Notes: generated from the sequence alone by a model not told the origin. A stretch of 64,000 bases of DNA from Nemertoderma westbladi (GCA_032718475.1 JAUCBJ010001712.1:39091-103090), one strand, 5' to 3'. Positions 43,299 to 54,248 are shown, counted from the stretch's first letter. Numbers and translations are program-made.

Positions 43299-44461
43299 TG
43301 CGATTTTGTTCATTAGTTATTCTTTCTCAGTGCATTATACTCTTAGCATAGTATCTTAGTATTGTTTATTGTATATTAGTTTTGTAATAAAAGTTAGAAA
43401 TACTTCTTACATCTGCCCTTTTCCTACTATGTTTCACCACGGTGAATCCAACTGAGGGAGAGATGGCTGGCTAAACATCGGGCCACAGCAATGAACGAGA
43501 ACATCTGAGGAATGTAGAAGGAGACAACCCGCAATATCACTCTTAGTTATTCGCCCATCCCCTGAAAGGTTAGACAGCGTTCAATGCCTTGCTACCTAAG
43601 TGTAAGACCAAAGATCGAAGGTAGAGGCAGTGACACGCTGTGCGCTAAAAATTACATCTAGGGACCGTACTGTCTTAATTCAGAGAAAACCCGCAGTAGA
43701 CCTTCACATTCCTACGGGGGGAGAGCAGGCAGAGATACTAGTACACAGATAGGACGCAGGCACACCGGTACAAGGCATACCCATTGGTAGGGTGCAGCAA
43801 ACTGTACGCCTAACTCTTGCTAAGTACAGGTGCGTCGGTGACTGTTTGTAGTACAACGGTGTCCATTGCATTAGAACTTGTAGGCTAGAAGGGTTACTGT
43901 GTTTTACCTGAATTAGGATTGTACCGTTCAGGCGGTAGGGCAGTTTATTACTAGGCGCAAAAATAAATTGAGGCTATTAGGGATACTAACATCTACCGTG
44001 TCCCCGCCAACATTCTGTTAGGAAGTTGCCGCGCCCATCTAGGCAACCCAAATTCTAGATAAGAACACCAGGCTAGCTATTTGTAACTGTACGCCTACTG
44101 TAGTAAACTAACACATTTCTTCTTAGTATTAGGGACCTGGTAAATTAAATTGCCGAATTCTGGGCGTAGTATTAACCTTATGCCTGAATTTGAGTCCTGG
44201 ACATACACGAAAGGGGAAGGAGCCTTATCATTCGTGAGTATTGGACCTACAAGTTACAAAATTAGAATATTTGTAAAATGCACACTGGACCCAGTAATTA
44301 TATATGTGAAGGAGCAAAACTGACTTTGACTGTTTAGAATCAAGACTCACACGCGTTAGAAATTATTTACACCTCAAAATATATAAAATAACTTTTGTCC
44401 GTACTGCGCTTTGCCCGCTAGTTAGACATCTCTGCACCTAGCTAGCATCTTTCTATCCCAA

Positions 44462-44482
44462 CCATATAAATCACACCGCGGC
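44462..44482 (+). promoter_or_regulatory. LTR box conserved between A and B
   Basis: CCATATAAATCACACCGCGG followed by C is identical in A and B although the surrounding LTR has diverged, suggesting a functional second core promoter or a processing signal. Confidence 0.6.
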
Positions 44483-45363
44483 AAAGTATACGAGCCCCTT
44501 AGTACGTCAGTGAGTCAGCCTGATTTTAGGATTCGCTGCGCGGGATTTTGTTTTATCGAAGTTTGTCTGTTCGTAGACTGTTTTCTGCCTCACCGGTTAT
44601 AAGAGACCGATACTGCAATATATATTCGCTTACTTAGAGTTTACTGTTTTGGTGAGAAGGTCGGATTTATGATTTGATTCACAAACTTTACAGTAAGATA
44701 TTGCAGGGTATTTTGTTACTGTCTCTTCGCATAGTAGGAATGTGTTTTACTGAACTACGGTTCGGTAGGACTAAAGTTATTTGAAAATTTTTGTATTTTG
44801 AGGTAAAAGTTTATATTTGATTGGAAGTGCATTGGTGGTCGGAAGTGATTGGATTGAAGTGCTAATTTTTTGAAATAAAATTTTGATTTGAACCGCGTGT
44901 AAAATATTTGGAATTGAATACCGGTGTTTAAAAAGGGTTTAAATACCATATTGTACCGGTACAAAATTTTCGTAAAAGTAAAACCTAACTCTTTTGTTTT
45001 TCAGGATTCAGAGCTCATTTCTAGACTGTAACGAGAGCAAGACCGTGTTTAGCAAGTTTGGGAGATAGATAACTCAACAACTTTGGTTGGGAAAATCGCA
45101 CTTCGTCCGCAATGCTGGAAACGGAAAGGTTCACGTCCTGTTTGTATCTGGGAATCTGTTTTTCTGGAGAATCATTGGAGGGGGTGAGTTCGAAAAGTTG
45201 CATAAATCAGTTAGGCATTACCGTATTAGTTAAAATTATTGTGGGTTCCACTGTCTCAAGTATTTATGCATTCCGTATGATTTCTTTGTTTATTGCTGAA
45301 TTAGTCCGTATTATTGTATTTAATTTACCTTTTGATAACGCATATCGTTATCCGATTTATTTG

Positions 45364-45487
45364 TTATAAAATTGGCCGCTAGGCTAATTTTATTATATAC
45401 TTATTCCGTGACATTTATTTGCTGTAAAATTGGCCGCTAGGCTAATTTTATCCATCTGCTATAAAATCGGCCGGTAGGCTAATTTTA
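45364..45487 (+). repeat. Three hairpin repeats in the leader of B
   Basis: ATAAAATTGGCCGCTAGGCTAATTTTAT-type units start at about 45,365, 45,424 and 45,460 (the second with GTAAAA). Each folds into a stem of about 12 bp around a GCTA or GGTA loop. Confidence 0.8.
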
Positions 45488-45523
45488 TATGACTGTAATT
45501 AATACCGTTTAGAAATAAAATAC

Positions 45524-45539
45524 GGTAAGTTTGATACTT
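45524..45539 (+). promoter_or_regulatory. Putative splice donor in the leader of B
   Basis: GGTAAGTTTGATACTT, 35 bp before the gag ATG, identical over 16 bases to the leader of A. Confidence 0.5.
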
Positions 45540-45661
45540 TGACACTCACTTTACTTGACTTACAACTACCGAAATGAGTGACAAACAAGACTATATGAAG
45601 AATACACAAACCGACTATGACTCATGTGACGCGGATAAGTCAGAAGCGGAAGAACCACAGG

Positions 45662-45681
45662 GGAAGACTCGTGAGCCTACC
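45662..45681 (+). repeat. Dispersed 20-bp palindrome, copy 12
   Basis: GGAAGACTCGTGAGCCTACC, read as K-T-R-E-P-T in gag of B; partly decayed. Confidence 0.8.
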
Positions 45682-47406
45682 GAACCTACACCGTGCGCGT
45701 CACCAGTACGGTCATCCAACGGGAGTACCGGATGCCGTAGTACGAGGCGACGGCAGGACTGAGGATTTTCTAACGGTCCCGCAACCTAGACACAGGGAAA
45801 CGGACATGGTAAGTTCAGCAGGAAGCCAGGAGAGTGTGGTTAGAAGCGTCGGAGGATACATGGCGCATTACTAGGAGTATTGGAGAAGGGCAACGCATAT
45901 TAGACGAGTTGACCGCTCCGATGTCTCGGTTCGAGTTCTACACCCTACAGGTTAGAGTACAGAGTAAAGTACATAAGTCTGTAGATAATCTAATTGGTCT
46001 ACAAGATCTAGCTAGACAGAGACAGGATATGGACACACAGTTTAGAATCCTCGAGAAATTAATGATCGCTAGAGAGAAACTGATTCAGTTTAAGACGACC
46101 GTTAGACAGATACAACAGGAACAAGCGGACCAGTTATTAGGTGAGCCGGTTTCCGACGAGTTATTACCGCCCGAGGAAGAACAGGAACTGTACCGACTGG
46201 ATGGACAATTGAAACATCTGACGGATCACTTACGTATGTGCGCCGAAGACATCGGCGATTTGGAAACCGTGCCGGAATATACGAGGGAAACTTCACCCGT
46301 ACAAATCGAACCGGCACCGGGAATACTGGACCAGTCATTAGTGAGTATTCGCAGCGAAATTGGCGAGGTAAGTATAGTAACGTCAGAAATTTCTCGACAG
46401 CAACAATAGTACTATAGACAACAACGAGAAATTGAGGAACAAACTCAATTGTTAACGGTGCAAGCGGCAGTAGAGGAAGAGAAACTACGCGTTGCGAATG
46501 TTGCGAGAATCTCTCCTCTGCAAGAACAAGCCGAGTTGGAAGCAGCCGAGATGGAAAAGTTAGAGTTGGACATTGCACAACAAACGGCAGCAGCCGAGTT
46601 AGCGCAACAAACGGCAGCGGCAGCGGCCGAGTTAGCGCAACAAACAGCAGCAGCCGAGTTAGAGCGACAAACGGCAGCGGCAGCGGCCGAGTTAGAGCGA
46701 CAAAGGCTAGTTTCAGAAGCGAGAGCCGAAATGAAAAAACGGCAAATAAAGGCTCAATCAGCTATACGACTAGTGGAGTTCGAGGCGCAACAGCAACAGA
46801 CGGAACAACGCGAGAAGGAAGTTAAACTTCATTTCGAACTCGAGAAGAAGGCGAGAGAATTAGCCAACGCTAAGGAAGATCTGGATCTTCAAGCCCGCGA
46901 TCGATCAATGAGATCTCGAGACGGACACAATCTAGACCGGTTAGAGGTAAGACATCGTCAAATTCAGGAACGAATGAAGGAAGGAAGCGTAGGAGCACCT
47001 GAGCGAGAACGGGAATTGGTTAAAGACTTATGTCAACGATTTCCGCAAGTAACTCCAATGTTCGCACCAATTACGAATAAAGGACCTGTTTCAATTGCTG
47101 GTAGTAGCAGTATATCTCCTATACACAATGCAACGGAACACAGGTATGTTATTCCGGACAAGTTTGTACCGCCGAGAGCAACGTCATCGCCTATTCCGAG
47201 AGTCAAGGTAAGTAACCCGCCGATTACCGATCGTAGTAGTTTATTAGTCGGACCCACATTAATGACGACTAAACAGGTGAGTCAACCTTCGACACCTAAA
47301 CCTGTGACACACTACGTAAACTCAATCGTATTCAGGCCTTCAAGGCCGTTAGACTCAAACGCCAGACGACCACAAATTCAGTTTACATCGCAATCTACGA
47401 CTTCGA

Positions 47407-47426
47407 GGAAGACCTGCGAGCCTACC
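47407..47426 (+). repeat. Dispersed 20-bp palindrome, copy 13
   Basis: GGAAGACCTGCGAGCCTACC, read R-K-T-C-E-P-T. Confidence 0.85.
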
Positions 47427-47499
47427 GAACAACGGAGACCAGTGGATACGCGACCGCTTAACCAGTTTAACCAGTTTACATCGCAATCTACGACTTCGA

Positions 47500-47519
47500 G
47501 GAAGACCTGCGAGCCTACC
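47500..47519 (+). repeat. Dispersed 20-bp palindrome, copy 14
   Basis: Same as copy 13, 93 bp on. Confidence 0.85.
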
Positions 47520-47592
47520 GAACAACGGAGACCAGTGGATACGCGACCGCTTAACCAGTTTAACCAGTTTACATCGCAATCTACGACTTCGA

Positions 47593-47612
47593 GGAAGACC
47601 TACGAGCCTACC
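47593..47612 (+). repeat. Dispersed 20-bp palindrome, copy 15
   Basis: GGAAGACCTACGAGCCTACC, 93 bp on, read R-K-T-Y-E-P-T. Confidence 0.8.
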
Positions 47613-48350
47613 GAACGACGGAAACCAGTAGACAATGTTCCGAAGCGGAATGTTAGAATTCAGACAACCCAACGGACGCAAGCACGTCGGCCACCGTATC
47701 CAGGTGATAGTAGTACTTCGAGTGAATCGGATTACCCGGAACGCGAAGTGTTTAGAATGGGAGCGGCCGATGAATATAAACGCGAACGTTCAGACAATTC
47801 CTTTATAGACAATCCTCCACAAAATACACCAACACAGAAAGCGTTACAACCAACGGACGCGATCAGTACACAACAATTCGCCGACATTCTGCGACCAGTT
47901 GTTAACAAGTTGGCTCAGATCGAGGAACGCTTGGAGGAAGTTCAAACCGATAGTTCGAGAAACACCGAATTCGAACACAATAGAAACCCGAAGGAACCGC
48001 AAAGAGTGATACCTTCAAGAACCACCTCGTATCAAAGAAAAGCGCCAAGACGGGAGAACATCAACTCGATTGCCAACCAAGGACGTGAAACTTTGAATGT
48101 AGCCGAGGAGATAGCTAAATTCGCAGCCAGACAAGGACTACCGGTGCAACAACCACCTAAGTTTTCCGGCAACTCCAAACATTGGCACACGTTCGTAGAC
48201 TAAATCGAATCTCAAATTGCGGCGTGCGCTTTTACCTCAAGGGAAAAGTTCAACTATCTGCTTCAAACCTTGACGGGAGAACCAAAACGCTTAGCGGAGA
48301 CTTTTGTTGGTGTACCAGATGCCTTCGAGTTAGCATACGATCGCTTAACT

Positions 48351-50507
48351 TCATCTACGGAGGTACAGTCAGCATGGCCAAGTCAGTGATAGAAGAACCC
48401 TGTAAGGGGGGGGGGGGGGGGGCTATTACAAAACCCGTCGACTTACTAAAGCTAGCTGACGAAATAAAAAACGCTATCACTACATTGAGATCTATTGGAC
48501 AACTCGATTACGGGAACACCCCTACAGTCCTATTAAAGATCATAGGAAGACTCCACCATCGACTTCGTCGGGAGTGGAGGAAGATCGAATACCAGCGCGA
48601 AGAACGGGGTGGATTCTTGAAACTGGAAGATGTGTACTTATTAATATCCAGGGAAGCAGTGGTGGAGACTCGATCCAACTACACTGACCAACACATCGTA
48701 GCAGAAGGAATCACCTTACCATCCTCAAACCGACAAAAACCCCAGACAACATCCACCAAGACGGCCACTTACGCCACATCGACCGAAACCCGACAATTTT
48801 CGGACGGTAGTAGAGTATCCGCACCTATTGGGATAAAACAGACCAGACAGCAACTGAGCACAGACTTTAGCGGTTGCCAATACTGCGAGCAGCTAGGCAA
48901 GCGGCACACCACTCACAAGTTAAGAGGTTGTCGGCTGTTTCGCGAGTTAAACTCGGAAGAACGACGGCTGCAGATACGGCCATTGGACTCTTGTTGGCGG
49001 TGTACTCAACACGGACACGTCCGCAAAGATTGTCCAAATACGGACACTTGTCCATCCTGTGGACGCAACCACGACGGTTTGCTCCATACGGACAGCCATA
49101 CGCCGACCAAACGCTTCACTAGGGAACACCCAGAAGCAGCAGCGAAATGCAATACGGCCTACAAGAACCGAGAATCGAGAACGACACCAACCTTCGTGAC
49201 GCATATTCGGGATTGTTTTCCGGAGCAGTCCGGGTCTTCAGATGAGGAAACCGAGGACGACGACGTATACTCAGATGGAGACGAACAACCATCGATTGCG
49301 CTTCTGACACCTGACCAACTAAAAGGATTCAGCGTAATTCCTATTAAGATTACTGGCACCAAAGGGAGCAAAAGGATCTACGCTATTCTAGATTCAGCCT
49401 CATCTCACAGCTATGTGGATGAGAAGGTAGCTGATGTCGTGACGGATCTCCAACAAGATAAGAACGTCAGTTACACCGTAAGTAGTATGCATGGCCAACG
49501 TGCAATACCAGTGACACGAGTTAAGTTAAACTTAGACACTCTTCTTCCGAAATCGCAACACAGTGAAAAGGAGAGGTCTTTGTTACCCTTTAAGGATTTA
49601 ACTTTTGCGGCCACAAAGGACTTTAGTCACCTACTGGGTCCAGTGCCGGAACAATCCTTAGAGGACCTTAAGTATTTCAGACACCTTGGTGTACCTGAAT
49701 GTCCTGTCAACTATAGATCAGTAGCAATGCTGATCGGGACAGATCAATTCAACTTACATCAAGTGTGGGAAACCAGACCATCAGTAGTCGTAGCAGGAAA
49801 TGCATACGCCTGTCGAACTCCGATAGGTTGGTATACTCGAGCGCCTGTGCGCACACTAGATATAAGTGATGAGGAAGACGATGTACAAAGTACATGTAGT
49901 TTATTAACTATGACTTCGACTCATTCCTTTTCACACGACAAGGACTATACTACACTACGTTCGACAAAACACGACAACGTTACAAGTACGACGTGTGTAG
50001 CGCGTACGATAAGTCACAAAGAGCAGCCTATCCACAAGGTTAGTATAAAGATTGAGAAGGAGCGGAGTCAGGCAGAGGTTCCATCAACGATAGATGATAA
50101 CGCCGGAAGGCTTGTGAGTCTACCTCAACCAATAACCTTAACAACGCCCGTCGATGACGACGCGTTAAGAAATCATCAAGTGGAACAAGCTGCACTGGAC
50201 AAGGAATTAACAGAGAAAACTATCAGGTGTTTGGAACAAGATACAGCAGAACCTGGTAGTTACGAACCATGTATGTTGGAACAAGAGAAACAATCTTTAA
50301 AGATCATGGAAGATACTATCCGCCAGACGAAAGACGGACATTATGAGGTAGGGATGCTATGGCGTAACCAACGTCCTAAACTTATAAATAACTATCCGCT
50401 AGCCTTAAGACGGTTACACTCAATACGACAACGTTTATTAAAGGACGAGAAAGCCCATCTGCAGTATAACACTCAGATGGAGACGTATTTGACGAAAGGA
50501 TACGCTA
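48351..50507 (+). pseudogene. Gag end, zinc knuckles, protease and RT start of element B
   Basis: An open frame continues the gag core (I-Y-G-G-T-V-S-M-A-K-S) and includes a 17-base poly-G (48,406-48,422) coding for five glycines where A has a short Gly pair. Zinc knuckles: C-Q-Y-C-E-Q and C-W-R-C-T-Q-H-G-H-V-R-K-D-C, then C-P-S-C-G-R-N-H. Protease: A-I-L-D-S-A-S-S-H-S-Y-V, with Asp-Ser-Ala as active site. Then a linker with palindrome copy 16 and the RT lead-in H-Y-E-V-G-M-L-W ... N-N-Y-P-L-A-L-R-R-L. Coding ends in G-Y-A at 50,507, where element C begins. Confidence 0.9.
50105..50124 (+). repeat. Dispersed 20-bp palindrome, copy 16
   Basis: GGAAGGCTTGTGAGTCTACC, read as G-R-L-V-S-L-P, in the same linker as copies 7 and 8 of A. 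Confidence 0.85.
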
Positions 50508-50821
50508 TGTTCGCGGTATTTCAACTTTCCATAACGCGAGTTGAATATTTTTGTATTTATTTAAAATTGATTATTCCGATATTACTACTGGGTGCGCGGG
50601 ACCATGGGTTTTGGGCACATTCAATAAACTGGGGGCGATTTATGGGCGAACTTTGGGGCAACTTACAGGGTACGGGAATAATTTCATAGTTATAAGGGCC
50701 AGGGGGGGATGGAAAATGCAAGCAGTATTCAGGTTAGCCTGAGTACTATTAGGCCCTGGCCAACTTCCTGCTGCCTGTAGGGGTGGATTTGGTAATGCGC
50801 CAGGCCTAAAGGACAAGGACT

Positions 50822-51720
50822 GCCCTTAGCGGTCCCTGGCCAACAGCAGCCATTACGAGACTGAAAAGAACTCGGACCGCTGACTGCTTGTGTCAGGGAT
50901 TTGCGACGGGAAACGACGGCCCCTTAGTAGCCAAGCCGTTCTGGTTCTCGATGATCGAACCCTTCGGGGTTCGTGAGGGGTGGAGCGGACACGCGAACGG
51001 GTGGCCAACTAACGACTGCCCCCTGAGCTAAGCCGTACTGGTTCTCGATGACCGATCCCTTCGGGGTTCGCGAGGGGTGGGACGGACATGCGAAAGGGCT
51101 GGCCACAGGACGGGTTCGACGAGGACTGCCCTTAGCGGTCTCTGGTCAACGGCAGCTACTACGAGTCTGAAAAGAACTCGGAACGCTGACTGCTTGTACC
51201 GGGATCTGCGACGGGAACCGACGACAGACCCCTTAGCCAAGCCGTACTGGTTCTCGATGATCGTTCCCTTCGGGGTTCGTGAGGGGTGGAACGGACACGC
51301 GATGGGGTCGAAAGACAAAGGACTAGACTCTACTGGCCTACCGACTGTTCGGAGCAGTTTCTCGGCTGCCGAAGCGACTACGAGCCTGAAAGGGACTCGG
51401 AAAGCCTAGGTGGTTGGGTTTCTGCGATGAACCGACGGACCCCTAGCCAAGCCGTTCTGGTTCTCGATGATCGAACCCTTCGGGGTTCGTGAGGGGTGGA
51501 ACGGACACGCGAACGGGTCCACCGACACGACAGACTCCTAGCCAAGCCGTACTGGTTCTCGATGACCGATCCCTTCGGGGTTCGAGAGGGGTGGTACGGA
51601 TACGCGACAGAGTCTACCGACTGGACCGACCCTTAGCCAAGCCGTGCTGGTTCTCGATGATCGTTCCCTTCGGGGTTCGTGAGGGGTGGAACGGACACGC
51701 GACAGGGTCGACCGACACCG
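50822..51720 (+). repeat. GC-rich higher-order tandem repeat with TTCG-loop hairpins
   Basis: Six copies of an about 80-bp unit (AGCCAAGCCGTACTGGTTCT, CGATGATCG, CCCTTCGGGGTTCG, GAGGGGTGGAACGGACACGCGA) at about 50,930, 51,025, 51,230, 51,440, 51,537 and 51,630. Three copies of a second unit (CCCTTAGCGGTCYCTGG ... AAAGAACTCGG) alternate with them, giving a roughly 305-bp higher-order period. In two units CGAACCC/TTCG/GGGTTCG is a perfect stem with a C(UUCG)G tetraloop. Confidence 0.85.
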
Positions 51721-52360
51721 ACACTACGACACTAATACTAGGACCGAGGGAAAATCTGGGGAACATTAGGTAGGCTAAAATCTGAGCGAACAGTGGGTAA
51801 TTAAATAATATACCGTAGGGATTTATATTATCATGTATAATTATTGTGAATATTTGGTGTATATTGATTTGGGGAAGCCCAAAATTATTCTTAATCAAGT
51901 TTCAATGATGTTGAATGGGTTTCAACTATAGGAAGTTACATTAAAGAGTATATCCAACTAATGCAGCTTTTTATCAACCGCAAACTTGCATCTCAGAAAA
52001 CATTCCCTCCCCACAATCAATATCCGGTGACTGGCCGGGGCTCGGTGGTCTGTTAAGTCACGTCTCCAGCATCGGCGTTTTTCCCCCCTGGTGTAGGGAT
52101 AACGGCAACAAAATTAAGAATAATTAATACGGTTAATTTTGACAGGGTGTCAAAATTAAGAATAATTACGGTCAACTTCAACTGGTGGAAGTTGAGAATC
52201 CTTCAATACTCTTCAAAACTCTCTACGTGCTTGCCAGCACCCACTACGAGGAAACTCTGGTATTTGAGTTGAGACGAAGTCGTGGTTTAATTAATCAACA
52301 AACTCGATCTAACCAACTCGTAGTCGGCAGATCACATATTGGGAGAGTTGTTAACAGGGA
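51721..52360 (+). other. Leader of element C
   Basis: Non-coding. A CAAAATTAAGAATAATTA block occurs twice (52,108 and 52,149). TGGTGTAGGGATAACGG (52,090) and TGGTGGAAGTTGAG (52,171) are possible but unproven primer-binding sites. Confidence 0.45.
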
Positions 52361-52552
52361 ATGGAAGTATCGATCACACCCATTGATATAATTCAAGTTG
52401 AGCCAGGAATCTGGCACGTCGAAGTTGAAGTACAAGGAACGAACGTCGGACGATTCAGGATTACCGTTCGGGTGGTCCAAGCTGAGTACAATACCTACGA
52501 GGAACTGTTTTATGACATCGCGTATCTAGCTATCGACGAGGCGTTACAATGA
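52361..52552 (+). CDS. Small ORF overlapping gag of element C
   Basis: Sixty-three residues from an ATG (M-E-V-S-I-T-P ... A-I-D-E-A-L-Q). Its TGA shares bases with the gag ATG in ATGA (52,549-52,552), so a terminating ribosome could restart on gag. Predicted alternating beta strands and a helix; no recognised family. Confidence 0.5.
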   Translation: MEVSITPIDIIQVEPGIWHVEVEVQGTNVGRFRITVRVVQAEYNTYEELFYDIAYLAIDEALQ

Positions 52553-53549
52553 CAACAAATAACGTATCCGATACCGACGAGATGGATCACCACACAGACT
52601 CGGAAGCCGACGAGGTACCAAACGTCAAGAACATGACCCTTCGGCTAGGGGCTCTCAAAGGCGGAGTAACCCGAGCGTATCAACGGATGGAGAAACAACT
52701 CAAGGGAGTCAAAACCCCCCTCAATGAAGTACAAACTCAGCTTCAAATTATCCGAATCATCATACAGCGGTGCGAAAGAATGATACAGGCGTACCAAGAG
52801 CTCGTTCCCTCTACCGATCAGGAAAACTACCCCAAGTTGGAAGAACACGTTGTACATCTAGATGGGTTCCGCAAACAACACCGGAGGACCCTCAGCCTTG
52901 TGAGAGGCTATGAAGAACAGTATTACAAGAGGGCTGAAAGAACAGACGCGGAATCGGTACGATCCTCCAGCATCAGGACAGCAGTACATCGAAAGAGAAC
53001 GGGGTCCGCTAGAAATCAGCACTCCAGCGCTAGGAGCGAGATATCCGGCTCAGTGCGCAGTTCTCAAGGGGCGCCGCCACTCCGAGACCAACTACGAGAA
53101 CGGAAGGCATTAGCCCTCAAAGCTCGGATGGAAGATGAGTATATTCAACTGCAAGCCGAACAAGATGTATTAGCCGCCGAAACACAAAAGCGAGAGGCCA
53201 AACAAGCGGCCGAACGACAGGCCGAACAACGCGAACAGGAGGCCGAACAACATAGACGAGAGGCCGAACAACATAGACGAGAGGACGAACGGCAAGCCGA
53301 ACAACGCAAACGAGAGGATGAACGCCAGGCCGAACAAAATAGACGAGAGGCCGAACAACATAGACGAGAGGACGAACGGCAGGCCGAACAACGTAGACGA
53401 GAGGCCGAACAGCAGGCCGAACAATGTAGACGAGAGGCCGAACAACATAAACGAGAGGACGAACGGCAGGCCGAGCAACGCAAACAGGAGGCCGAACAGC
53501 AGGCCGAACAACGCAAACAGGAGGCCGAACAACGCAAACAGGAGGCCGA
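52549..53549 (+). CDS. Gag of element C, truncated by element D
   Basis: From ATG 52,549. Residues 25-60 (L-R-L-G-A-L-K-G-G-V-T-R-A-Y-Q-R-M-E) resemble the N-terminus of BEL/Pao gag proteins, followed by helical segments and a basic Ser/Arg linker. From about residue 200 comes a run of E-A-E-Q-x-R-R and E-D-E-R-Q-A-E-Q-R repeats of 7-15 codons, an almost perfect coiled coil. The reading frame runs 28 bases into the LTR of D to a stop at 53,577, so the last nine codons are foreign. Core, zinc knuckle and pol are absent from this window. Confidence 0.75.
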
Positions 53550-54227
53550 TGTTCCGTCGATATTCTTTCCCTCTTAGAACGTCGTTTCTACGCGTCCGTT
53601 TCATTCGTCAAGAAAACTCTAGTTCAAGTCCTAGTTACTTTAATGTTCAATATGTATAAATGGCACCAGTGCACAATCACATGATGACGCTTCCTTCCTT
53701 CAAACAAATGATTTATAACACGTACAGTACAAATGCACTGTACGTTCAGTTCAATTAGAACAATAATAGTTAAGTTCAGTGACCAATAGGTCACTGAATA
53801 GAGTCCAAAAAGTTCAGTTCGTGAAACAAGTCGAATCAAACAATAAACGAACGAACGAAAGAACGAACGTACGAACGAACGGTGAAAACTATGTAACGTT
53901 TCTACAAAGTTATATCGACAGAATGAATCTAATCTCATCCTGCTCTCGTCATATATGAATGGAAGGAAAGCCATCTGGGATTGGTTTACCAAATAACAAT
54001 AGGCCATAGAAAATGGGGCCAAAATATATAATACGTTATACACCAATATACACAGGTGAGGGTAAATCCCAGAGGATGCCTTACACTTCCATTGTTGCCT
54101 CTCACTCAATGTGTCCTTTCACTTTAAATGGTTCTAATATTCACTCACTCATTATAGGATATGATAATTCTCTCGTGAACATGAGGCGAGCAAGCCTTCA
54201 TGCAAGATACACTATACTTTTACTTTG

Positions 54228-54248
54228 TGACGTCATGTTATGACGTCA
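54228..54248. promoter_or_regulatory. Pair of CRE octamers in the LTR of D
   Basis: TGACGTCA occurs perfectly at 54,228-54,235 and 54,241-54,248, 13 bp apart. CREB/ATF-type factors bind this sequence in animals. Confidence 0.55.

Larger units (their letters stand above)
47379..47657 (+). repeat. 93-bp coding repeat, three copies, each with a palindrome
   Basis: Units start at 47,379, 47,472 and 47,565. The first two are nearly identical and the third is diverged at its end. Each encodes Q-F-T-S-Q-S-T-T-S-R-K-T-C-E-P-T-E and about 14 more residues. A has two units at the same 93-bp spacing. Confidence 0.95.
45574..48350 (+). pseudogene. Gag of element B
   Basis: From ATG 45,574 (M-S-D-K-Q-D). 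Two early frame changes (near 45,710 and 45,855) move through the region shared with A (E-D-F-L-T-V-P-Q, then P-M-S-R-F-E-F-Y-T-L-Q-V). TAG at 46,407-46,409 and TAA at 48,201-48,203 interrupt the main frame, and one base is missing near 48,348. Contents: helical N-domain; an Ala/Glu/Gln coiled coil with A-E-L-A-Q-Q-T-A-A-A repeats (46,560-46,700); an Arg/Ser/Pro linker with three 93-bp repeats; a DUF1759-like core. Confidence 0.9.
42999..50507 (+). mobile_element. BEL/Pao element B, related to A, cut by element C
   Basis: It carries the same LTR landmarks as A in the same order (tRNA-like module, TATA box, A-A-A-C-A-T-C-G-G-G block, CCATATAAATCACACCGCGG, GGATTCGCTGCGCGGG), then a leader with the shared splice-donor motif and a gag-pol clearly homologous to that of A. 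Coding ends abruptly in the RT lead-in at 50,507, where a TGTT-starting LTR begins. The 3' part, including any ORF3, should lie beyond the right edge. Confidence 0.85.
50508..53549 (+). mobile_element. BEL-like element C (5' part), inserted in B and cut by D
   Basis: It begins TGTTCGCGG at the exact point where the RT coding of B stops (candidate target site CGCTA, 50,503-50,507). It contains an LTR/leader region with AATAAA (50,622) and a GC-rich tandem array, a short ORF and a BEL-type gag. It stops inside gag at 53,549, where another TGTT begins. The end of its LTR is not resolved because the second LTR is outside the window. Confidence 0.65.

Noticed and set aside
50822-51720. CRISPR-like regular repeats
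   Set aside because: Eukaryotic retroelement context, units abut without unique spacers, and no cas genes. Simple tandem repeat.
53145-53604. Two long minus-strand Cys/Ser- and Leu/Phe-rich frames
   Set aside because: They are antisense to the E-A-E-Q-x-R coiled-coil repeat in gag of C; the open frame follows from the repeat.
54182-54203. GAGGCGAGCAAGCCTTC resembling the 20-bp palindrome
   Set aside because: The left arm does not match and it lies in the LTR of D, where no other copy occurs; likely chance.
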